Assembly: GCA_002371335.1 (NCBI GenBank)
Contig: DFHP01000152.1
Location: 1-14,304, forward strand
Origin: Eubacterium sp. UBA3720
GTDB lineage: Bacteria > Bacillota > Clostridia > Lachnospirales > Lachnospiraceae
Direction of reading: 5' to 3'
Length of the DNA: 14,304 nucleotides
The notes under the pieces are model-generated. The model had not been told where the DNA came from. It was given only the letters and a program-made list of their open reading frames with translations, and searched no databases. Positions 7,747-12,994 of the stretch are shown one piece after another. Both the position numbers and the translations under genes were made by a program. Numbering within the stretch: position 1 is the first letter of the stretch; each line of letters opens with the position of its first letter.

Positions 7747-7753
7747 GTGTCCA
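7724..7753 (-). promoter_or_regulatory. Candidate promoter of the uxuA operon
   Basis: On the minus strand -35 TGGACA (7748-7753, 5 of 6) and -10 TACCAT (7724-7729, 4 of 6) lie 18 nt apart. It is the best hexamer pair seen upstream of uxuA and is embedded in the operator inverted repeat. A TATAAT at 7771-7776 on the same strand lacks a -35 partner. Confidence 0.4.
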
Positions 7754-7817
7754 TTTGCTATTATCCCAAAATTATATCCATAATTTTATGCATTACTACT
7801 ATTTAGTAAAGGTTTTG

Positions 7818-7850
7818 TTTCACAGGAAATTGACGAGATTTCCTGTGAAA
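7818..7850. repeat. Perfect 13-bp inverted repeat upstream of the uxuA promoter
   Basis: TTTCACAGGAAAT (7818-7830) is the exact inverse complement of ATTTCCTGTGAAA (7838-7850), with a 7-nt centre. On the minus strand it lies just beyond the symporter terminator and no T-run follows it, so it could be a second stem protecting the 3' end or a protein-binding site for the uxuA operon. Confidence 0.65.
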
Positions 7851-7855
7851 TAAAT

Positions 7856-7887
7856 AAAAAAAGCGGGCAAAGCTGCTGCTTTGCCCG
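7856..7887 (-). terminator. Intrinsic terminator of the AGCS symporter gene
   Basis: On the minus strand CGGGCAAAGC pairs perfectly with GCTTTGCCCG (7864-7873 with 7878-7887) around a 4-nt loop, followed by CTTTTTTTATTT. It starts about 36 nt after the symporter stop codon and isolates that gene from the uxuA operon read in the same direction. Confidence 0.92.
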
Positions 7888-7923
7888 GGGCATGTTTTAA
7901 CTGTTCAATTTTTCAACTATTTT

Positions 7924-9357
7924 TTACTTCACATTTTTTTCCCATCCATCCTGCCAGTAATCCAGCCCTGAAGGATCGATTCCTATATCCGACGCATGGA
8001 AAACCGGATCTTTTCCTTCCTTCCTTTGCCGCTCATAATCTTTCGCCGCGCGGAAAGCAACGCCGCCCAATACGACACATGCAGGTACATTTACAAGGGC
8101 CATTCCGCCCATTGTGATATCCGCAAGAGCCCAGCAGGCATCCATAGGAGCAATGGCTCCGATAAAAATAATAAACGCGCATACCACTCTGAAAACAAAC
8201 ATAAATATCTTTCCCGGTTTTTTATTATTATTGAGATATGCCAGTCCAATATCACAATAGTAAAGGTTACCTATCAGAGTAGTGAATGCAAACAACACCA
8301 TAGCTGCCGTCAGGAAAAGCGGTCCAAACCTTCCAAGCAGAGAAGAAAGGGCCATCTGCACATAAGGTGCTCCGGAGAGTTCTTCCGAAACAGGCACTCC
8401 TGTTACGAGACAGAGCAAAGCTGTCGCTGTACAAAGGAACAGTGTATCAATGCTGACAGAAATAACCGCCGCGAGCGCCTGTTTGACCGGATGAGAAATA
8501 TCGGCGGAAGCTGCTGCATGCGGAGCGGATCCAACGCCTGCCTCATTCGAATAAAGTCCTCTTTTGATACCATAGACCATACATGATCCCGTAATTCCGC
8601 TTCCGATCGCCCTGAAATCAAAGGCGTCCGCAAATATGTTCCGGAACATGGATGGGATGTTTCTGAAATTAACAATAATGATGAGCAGCGCGACTATAAT
8701 ATACGTTACTCCCATGACAGGAACGATGATCTCTGTCAGACGCACCATTCTCCTGCCGCCGCCCAGGATACAGAACAGAACTACAACAGCAAGGATCGCA
8801 CCGATCACATACGGCGTTGTCTTTGCGTCATAAAAGCTGTATGAAGCAAAGGTCGACTGCAGATTGTAGGAACAGAGCATATTGAAACCAAATCCATAGG
8901 TCAGAAGAAGAAAAACGGTAAATATAACCGCAAGCGTCTTACTTCCAATAATGTCCTCGATATAATGCTCCGGACCGCCGTAACATCCCACGCCATCAGA
9001 ATTTCTTTTTTTGTAAATCTGCGCAAGTACCGTCTCGACAAATGCAGAGGCACTTCCAAGTATTGCCAGAAGCCACATCCAGAATACAGCGCCAGGACCT
9101 CCAAGGCAGATTGCAGTAGATACGCCGATGATATTACCTGTGCCGACACGGGAAGCTGTCGATACCATCAATGCCTGGAATGAAGATACTGCGCCTTCTT
9201 CCTTCGGTTTTTCATTTAAAACTCTCCATGCTTCAGGAAATAGCCTGATCTGGATAAATCCTGTCCTGATACTGAAATACAGACCCGCAGCCGAAAGTAC
9301 TATGACCAATATCGGGAAGTACAAGTATGTATCTATCGTATTCAAAAAATCAACCAT
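7924..9357 (-). CDS. AGCS-family sodium/amino-acid (alanine/glycine) symporter
   Basis: A 477-residue polytopic membrane protein of the alanine or glycine:cation symporter family. The signature SRVGTGNIIGVSTAICLGGPGAVFWMW begins near residue 69 (shown here in part: RVGTGNIIG, GGPGAVFWMW), and later segments include YGIKRGLYSNEAGVGSAPHAAA, another family landmark. It imports alanine, glycine or a similar small amino acid with sodium. I set the start at ATG 9357: GAGAGGAGAG lies 4-5 nt upstream, while the in-frame ATG at 9387 would encode that ribosome binding site. It is transcribed divergently from the bile salt hydrolase gene, which suggests use of the glycine released by that enzyme. The exact amino acid cannot be told from the sequence. 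Confidence 0.93.
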   Translation of the reverse strand: MVDFLNTIDTYLYFPILVIVLSAAGLYFSIRTGFIQIRLFPEAWRVLNEKPKEEGAVSSFQALMVSTASRVGTGNIIGVSTAICLGGPGAVFWMWLLAILGSASAFVETVLAQIYKKRNSDGVGCYGGPEHYIEDIIGSKTLAVIFTVFLLLTYGFGFNMLCSYNLQSTFASYSFYDAKTTPYVIGAILAVVVLFCILGGGRRMVRLTEIIVPVMGVTYIIVALLIIIVNFRNIPSMFRNIFADAFDFRAIGSGITGSCMVYGIKRGLYSNEAGVGSAPHAAASADISHPVKQALAAVISVSIDTLFLCTATALLCLVTGVPVSEELSGAPYVQMALSSLLGRFGPLFLTAAMVLFAFTTLIGNLYYCDIGLAYLNNNKKPGKIFMFVFRVVCAFIIFIGAIAPMDACWALADITMGGMALVNVPACVVLGGVAFRAAKDYERQRKEGKDPVFHASDIGIDPSGLDYWQDGWEKNVK

Positions 9358-9553
9358 TTTCTCTCCTCTCAAAAAGCTCTTTTCCACAGTCTCATAAATA
9401 TAATATATAATTAATCCATTTTATCATAAACTTCTATGCAAATAAACAAAACCGAAATCCTGTTGTACAGAAAAAATAGTTTTATATGTATCTTCCACGG
9501 TGTAATATTATTATAGAGAAATTAAAACAATAATCTGGTTTGGGGGCGAAGAA
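9358..9553. other. Divergent symporter/bsh intergenic region
   Basis: An AT-rich 196-bp region that must hold both divergent promoters. No convincing consensus hexamer pair or inverted repeat was found. TTGTAC at 9463-9468 is the best -35 for bsh but has no good -10 at the right distance; TAATAT/TATTAT runs near 9503-9513 could serve as a -10. The bsh ribosome binding site is weak (GGGGG about 7 nt before the ATG). Confidence 0.4.
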
Positions 9554-10531
9554 ATGTGCACAGCGGCAACTTACAGGACAAAAGATTTTTATTTTGGAAG
9601 GACTTTTGATTATGAACTCTCTTATGGCGAAGAGGTTGTGATCACTCCGAGAAACTATACTTTTGATTTTAGAAGAAAAAATAGTATAAAAAGTCATTTC
9701 GCCATGATCGGAACAGCTTTTGTGGCGGATAACTATCCTCTGTATTATGAAGCAGTTAATGAAAAGGGACTTGGAATGGCAGGTCTGAATTTCGAAAACA
9801 ACGCTTTCTACAAGGAGGAGTCTGAAGTCAAAGATAATATCGCGCCTTTTGAGTTTATCCCCTGGATACTCTGTCAATGTGAATCTACAGAGGATGCGCG
9901 CAGACTTCTGGACAATATCAATTTGGTAAACATACCTTTCAGTGAACAGCTTCCGCTTACTCCTTTGCACTGGATGATCTCAGATAAAGAGGGATCAATT
10001 ACGGTAGAATCAGTAAAAGAAGGTCTCAAAGTCTATGATAACCCTGTGGGCATACTGACAAATAATCCGCCTTTTGATAAACAGCTTTTCAGCCTGAATA
10101 ATTACAGACATCTCAGGACCGCGACGCCTGAAAACAGTTTCGGAGCGGGTCTTGACCTTGACGTCTACAGCAAAGGAATGGGCGGTATGGGACTTCCCGG
10201 CGATCTGTCTTCCCAGTCACGGTTTGTGAGAGCCGCTTTCACCAAAATGAATTCTCTGTCAAAGAATGATGAGATATCGAGCGTCAGCCAGTTCTTTCAT
10301 ATACTCGAATCTGTGGCTCAGCAGCGAGGCCTCTGCGATCTGGGAGAAGGAAAATATGAAATAACCATTTATACATCCTGCTATAATACACAGACCGGAG
10401 TACAGTACTACAACTGCTACGATAATCATCAGATAAATAAAGTAGATATGCATAAAGAAGATCTGGACGGAAGCGAACTGACCCGTTATACATTGATCAT
10501 GAACGAACATATCAACGAGCAAAACCAGTAA
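9554..10531 (+). CDS. bsh: Choloylglycine/bile salt hydrolase
   Basis: A 325-residue Ntn-hydrolase of the cholylglycine hydrolase family, aligning over its length with Clostridium perfringens-type bile salt hydrolase from memory. All catalytic positions are visible: C2 (N-terminal nucleophile after Met removal), R16, D19, N79, N170 and R223. Other matches are GRTFDY, NEKGLGMAGLNF, LHWMISD and VGLPGD-like GMGLPGD. It cleaves the amide bond of glycine- or taurine-conjugated bile acids; such enzymes can also attach amino acids to bile acids. No signal peptide is present and the start must be Met-Cys, so it acts in the cytoplasm. The loop before LPGD reads GMG (208-210), where the C. perfringens enzyme has GTG. 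Penicillin V acylase activity is the main alternative but the Gram-positive BSH resemblance is strong. It is monocistronic and divergent from the amino-acid symporter. Confidence 0.95.
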   Translation: MCTAATYRTKDFYFGRTFDYELSYGEEVVITPRNYTFDFRRKNSIKSHFAMIGTAFVADNYPLYYEAVNEKGLGMAGLNFENNAFYKEESEVKDNIAPFEFIPWILCQCESTEDARRLLDNINLVNIPFSEQLPLTPLHWMISDKEGSITVESVKEGLKVYDNPVGILTNNPPFDKQLFSLNNYRHLRTATPENSFGAGLDLDVYSKGMGGMGLPGDLSSQSRFVRAAFTKMNSLSKNDEISSVSQFFHILESVAQQRGLCDLGEGKYEITIYTSCYNTQTGVQYYNCYDNHQINKVDMHKEDLDGSELTRYTLIMNEHINEQNQ

Positions 10532-10550
10532 ACAAAGAAATAATGCACCG

Positions 10551-10601
10551 GACGATGCACACGCCGCACAAAGTAAAGCAGCAAGACTTCTGTGCGTCGT
10601 C
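10551..10601 (+). other. Structured RNA segment 3' of bsh
   Basis: GACGATGCACA (10551-10561) can pair with TGTGCGTCGTC (10591-10601): 11 bp with one G-U. A competing stem is CGCACA (10565-10570) with TGTGCG (10591-10596). The AAAGTAAAG within the loop (10570-10578) is also the exact inverse complement of CTTTACTTT at 10655-10663, in the tail of the bsh terminator. No protein is encoded. It may be a 3' UTR element, a small RNA, or remnant sequence. Confidence 0.45.
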
Positions 10602-10633
10602 GCGCAAAGTCCTGTTCGTTCTCCTCAAGGTTT

Positions 10634-10663
10634 AGGCCTGCAGCTGTGGCAGGCCTTTACTTT
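10634..10663 (+). terminator. Intrinsic terminator of bsh
   Basis: AGGCCTGC (10634-10641) pairs perfectly with GCAGGCCT (10649-10656) around a 7-nt loop, followed by TTACTTTAT. The T-rich tail is interrupted, so efficiency is uncertain. It lies about 100 nt after the bsh stop codon. Confidence 0.7.
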
Positions 10664-10723
10664 ATCTCATAGCAATGTTTAACCTTCCGTTTATCGGAGC
10701 TGTCATGCAAGGGCCGGAATGGG

Positions 10724-11251
10724 TTATACATTCGCCCCCATCAGGTACGCTTCATCCATCGCTTTTGTATTTTTTACTTCACCTTTTTTCCATACACCTT
10801 CGCCCCAGATAATACCCTTTATCTCATTGCCCAGATGGCGGAAAATCTTTTCCAGCTCCTCTCCTACAAGTTCTAACCCTTTCTTATTATCATGGCCTGT
10901 GATGATCAGATATACACCATGTCCTCCCAGTTCCTGCCACTTAGGGAGAAAACGGTCTATTGTTGTCTTTAGCATTCCATTCATTGTCAGGAAATAGGTC
11001 GGAGTCGCTATCACAAGAATATCTGCGGACTGCATCTTTTCAAGTATTTCCTGCATATCATCATGAAGCACACACTTACCCGTTTTAAAACAGGCATAAC
11101 ACGCTCTGCAGAAACCTATTTTCTTATCATACAGTGAGATCAGTTCTACCTGATTATCAGATTCCAATGCACCCTCCATAAACTGATGGCAAAGAATATC
11201 TGAATTTCCGGATTTTCGTGGACTTGCCGAAAGTATTAAAACCTTTTTCAT
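10724..11251 (-). CDS. Flavodoxin-fold NAD(P)H-dependent oxidoreductase, iron-sulfur flavoprotein-like
   Basis: A 175-residue flavodoxin-like protein. SASPRKSGNSD (8-18) is the FMN phosphate-binding loop and ATPTYFLTMNGMLKTTIDR is the typical second flavin-contact stretch of the NADPH-dependent FMN reductase family. Cysteines C48, C51, C54 and C60 form CX2CX2CX5C, the compact pattern that holds a 4Fe-4S cluster in iron-sulfur flavoproteins. It probably transfers electrons to small electrophiles or oxidants; the partner is unknown. AAGGAG lies 9 nt before the ATG. It follows the flavin reductase gene on the same strand after 101 nt, with a strong hairpin between them. Confidence 0.85.
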   Translation of the reverse strand: MKKVLILSASPRKSGNSDILCHQFMEGALESDNQVELISLYDKKIGFCRACYACFKTGKCVLHDDMQEILEKMQSADILVIATPTYFLTMNGMLKTTIDRFLPKWQELGGHGVYLIITGHDNKKGLELVGEELEKIFRHLGNEIKGIIWGEGVWKKGEVKNTKAMDEAYLMGANV

Positions 11252-11308
11252 TTATACAAACTCCTTTTTTTAGCCTGCATGGCGTATCAAATTTACCCGA
11301 TCTATAGC

Positions 11309-11341
11309 ACAGGGCTCTGGCTTTTTAAGCCAGAGCCCTGT
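11309..11341. terminator. 15-bp perfect hairpin between two flavoprotein genes
   Basis: ACAGGGCTCTGGCTT (11309-11323) pairs perfectly with AAGCCAGAGCCCTGT (11327-11341) with a 3-nt loop. No T-run follows on either strand, so it is a weak candidate for classic intrinsic termination, but its position 11 nt after the flavin reductase stop suggests a role in ending or protecting that transcript. Confidence 0.55.
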
Positions 11342-11352
11342 CTGTTACGCTC

Positions 11353-11898
11353 TTATTCATTCATTCTTGCACAATCGCCAACTTTATCTCCGGTAACAAA
11401 ATACTCATAGGTAGGAAACTCAAACAGCACCGGTTTAAATACATGGTAATCAATCTTACCTTTTTCATTCAGGATTTTTTCATCGGCATAGGTCGCCAGA
11501 ATCTTACAGATAAAATGATCAAAGTTTTCCAGTTCATAGTTGCCGTCTACTTCACATTCTATGGAAACCTTCGCCTCATCAATAAGCGGCGCGCCGTTTT
11601 CGCCCTTGGTCCATGCGAATGCTTCCGACTTATCCTCCTTATTCCCGGAGATCGTTCCCATCCTATCAGCCTTTGCAAGCCATGATTCGTCTACAATGTT
11701 TACAGAGAGTTTCTTATTTTCACGGATTCCCTGATTAATGTAATGCGTCTGCACAAGAGATACCATCAAATGACTGTGTGCTACTGTTCCTGCATGGGCT
11801 ACCAGTGTCCATGTCGGTTTGTCTTTTACCATTGCTCCTACTACAATAACAGGGCATGGATATAATGCAAGCGTTGCTCCAATGTTTTTCTTTGCCAT
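11353..11898 (-). CDS. Flavin reductase-family protein (FMN-binding split barrel)
   Basis: A 181-residue protein of the flavin reductase-like/DIM6-NTAB FMN-binding split-barrel type. Visible are the opening ALYPCPVIVVGAMV, the THYINQGIRENKKLSVNIV stretch and ADRMGTISGNKEDK, followed by a C-terminal FEFPTYEYF segment. Such proteins bind FMN and reduce flavins or act as small oxidoreductases, in the cytoplasm. AAGGAG lies 10 nt before the ATG. It is first behind a perfect-consensus promoter with two palindromic operators and is probably cotranscribed, at least in part, with the flavodoxin-fold gene downstream. Substrate unknown. Confidence 0.88.
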   Translation of the reverse strand: MAKKNIGATLALYPCPVIVVGAMVKDKPTWTLVAHAGTVAHSHLMVSLVQTHYINQGIRENKKLSVNIVDESWLAKADRMGTISGNKEDKSEAFAWTKGENGAPLIDEAKVSIECEVDGNYELENFDHFICKILATYADEKILNEKGKIDYHVFKPVLFEFPTYEYFVTGDKVGDCARMNE

Positions 11899-11989
11899 TT
11901 TATTTCTTCTCCTTTTCCCGGAAGCGGATCATAGGCTTCAGACCTTATGTGATCTTTTTCTATATCTTTTTCCCCCGCAACCGCGTTTC

Positions 11990-12037
11990 CTGACTTCGTG
12001 TCAGAATATATTATAGACTTTCACTGACATCGTGTCA
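11990..12037. promoter_or_regulatory. Two palindromic operators at the flavin reductase promoter
   Basis: TGACATCGTGTCA (12025-12037) has perfect 5-bp arms; CTGACTTCGTGTCAG (11990-12004) is a near copy with arms CTGAC/GTCAG. Their centres are 34 bp apart. The first overlaps the -35 hexamer, the second begins just after the -10 and covers the predicted start site. This is the layout of a repressor (TetR- or MarR-type by symmetry and size); the regulator is not in the window. Confidence 0.65.
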
Positions 12038-12038
12038 A
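12010..12038 (-). promoter_or_regulatory. Perfect-consensus promoter of the flavin reductase gene
   Basis: On the minus strand -35 TTGACA (12033-12038) and -10 TATAAT (12010-12015) are exactly 17 nt apart, a full match to the sigma-A consensus. The predicted start is near 12003, leaving a leader of about 105 nt before the ATG at 11898. Such a strong promoter would need repression, fitting the overlapping palindromes. Confidence 0.88.
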
Positions 12039-12114
12039 TACAAATTCCTATTTACTATAAAACAATCTTAACCAATACTATATATTATGTAGTGGCAAAG
12101 AATATTCTGCCTCC

Positions 12115-12142
12115 TTGTTTTTTCTTCGTGCCTATTTATAAT
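12115..12142 (+). promoter_or_regulatory. Candidate promoter of the nitronate monooxygenase remnant
   Basis: TTGTTT (12115-12120) and TATAAT (12137-12142) are separated by 16 nt, and AAGGAGGA follows at 12160-12167. The signals look intact even though the gene they serve is broken, implying recent decay. Confidence 0.55.
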
Positions 12143-12172
12143 AGAGCATAATACAAAACAAGGAGGACTAAC

Positions 12173-12601
12173 ACGAGCAATCGAATTTGTGAAATCTTAG
12201 GTATTACAAAACCGGTCATTCAAGGACCTATGGTGTGGCTTACGGATGCTAAGCTCGCCGCAGCAGTAAGTGAAGCCGGAGGTCTTGAAAGTCTCGGCCC
12301 CAACGCCGGGCAGACAAGTGTTACACGTGATCCCGGCGAAACTGCCGAACGAATGAGACAGGAAATACGCAAAGTCAGGGAATTAACCGATAAACCTTTT
12401 TCCGTAAATGTGCTCCCGATACAGAATGGTGAAGATATTTACACTCCGCCTATGTTAAAAGTCATCTACGAAGAGAAAGTTCCCGTTGTAACCTTCGTCG
12501 GCGAACCGGATGAAAAAATGTTCTCCGATTTTAAAGAGCATGGAATCAGAACTGAAAACCGGTATGGGAAAAGCGATCGAACTTGTTCCCGGAAAAAGTG
12601 A
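12173..12601 (+). pseudogene. Nitronate monooxygenase N-terminal fragment (pseudogene)
   Basis: The frame reads SNRICEILGITKPVIQGPMV, then WLTDAKLAAAVSEAGG, LGPNAGQTSVT and KPFSVNVLP, the N-terminal barrel strands of a nitronate monooxygenase/2-nitropropane dioxygenase FMN enzyme. Homology stops at about residue 124 (EHGI, near 12546) of an expected 320-360, after which the frame runs to TGA through sequence belonging to the tautomerase in another frame. A strong AAGGAGGA sits 5 nt before ACG at 12173-12175, where an ATG is expected; the first in-frame ATG (12230) lies inside the first conserved strand. The usual GGLG motif reads GGLE. Start loss plus truncation make it a pseudogene. The intact enzyme would oxidise alkyl nitronates or serve a related FMN reaction, fitting the neighbouring flavoproteins. 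Confidence 0.85.
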
Positions 12602-12857
12602 AGAATACCTGCTTCTGGAATTTAAAGACAACTGCCGTCTCTGGCTTCGTGGAAAAAATGATGAACCGATCGCTTACATTGAAGCAGCGATATTCGGAAA
12701 TGAAATGCATTATGGCTATGACGCTTTCACTGCTGAAGTAACAAAGTTCTTTGCCAAAGTGCTGAACATTCGTCCTGATCATATTTATATTAAATACGAA
12801 GATATCATTGCCTAGGGAGTACAGGGAATGTATATCGACAGGAATTTCATAAATTAA
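12540..12857 (+). pseudogene. MIF/phenylpyruvate tautomerase-family C-terminal fragment (pseudogene)
   Basis: The frame reads ELKTGMGKAIELVPGKSEEY, FKDNCRLWLRGKNDEP, AIFGN and LNIRPDHIYIKYEDIIA, matching the middle and C-terminal part of MIF-type tautomerases of about 115 residues. The N-terminal strand with the catalytic proline is absent; its place is taken by the nitronate monooxygenase fragment, in a different frame. A TAG at 12813-12815 stands where the family has Trp in the WG motif; past it the same frame continues GVQGMYIDRNFIN, a good C-terminal match, to TAA at 12855-12857. Loss of the catalytic N-terminus and the nonsense codon both argue for a dead gene. An ATG at 12540 could give a 91-residue peptide without Pro1. 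Confidence 0.82.
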
Positions 12858-12863
12858 CAAAAG

Positions 12864-12914
12864 CTTCCCACATGGCATTTCTGAAACAGTCAGATCCTGA
12901 AGTGGGAAGTTTTT
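12864..12914. terminator. Bidirectional terminator between the tautomerase remnant and the histidine kinase
   Basis: CTTCCCAC (12864-12871) pairs with GTGGGAAG (12902-12909) around a 30-nt loop. TTTTT follows on the plus strand and, reading the other way, CTTTTG follows on the minus strand, with A-rich sequence on the opposite flank of each. It serves the converging tautomerase remnant and the two-component system. The long loop lowers certainty. Confidence 0.7.
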
Positions 12915-12994
12915 ATGAATTACATAAGTGCCGCCAAAAGTCCCCTCTTACGATTAACTACGATATCCATGTGATCAATCAGCACATAGCAATC

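Noticed and set aside
7771..7776. TATAAT on the minus strand upstream of uxuA as -10
   Set aside because: No usable -35 hexamer at 16-18 nt; the TGGACA/TACCAT pair embedded in the operator fits better.
9358..9387. Longer symporter start at ATG 9387
   Set aside because: The added codons include GAGAGGAGAG, which is the ribosome binding site of ATG 9357, and the family normally starts near MVDFLN.
9463..9490. TTGTAC with TATGTA as bsh promoter
   Set aside because: The -10 matches only 3 of 6 positions, so the pair was not listed as a promoter.
12230..12815. A genuine nitronate monooxygenase-tautomerase fusion enzyme
   Set aside because: The two parts are in different frames, the first lacks most of its barrel and the second lacks its catalytic proline.
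12813..12815. UAG recoding (pyrrolysine or suppressor) at the tautomerase Trp
   Set aside because: The gene is already truncated at its 5' end and the codon is one base from TGG; nothing else in the window hints at recoding.
12915..12994. Short minus-strand reading frame ending in RKRGLLAALM near 12920-12985
   Set aside because: Only about 23 codons with no start signal or family I can identify; most likely chance in the spacer after the kinase gene.
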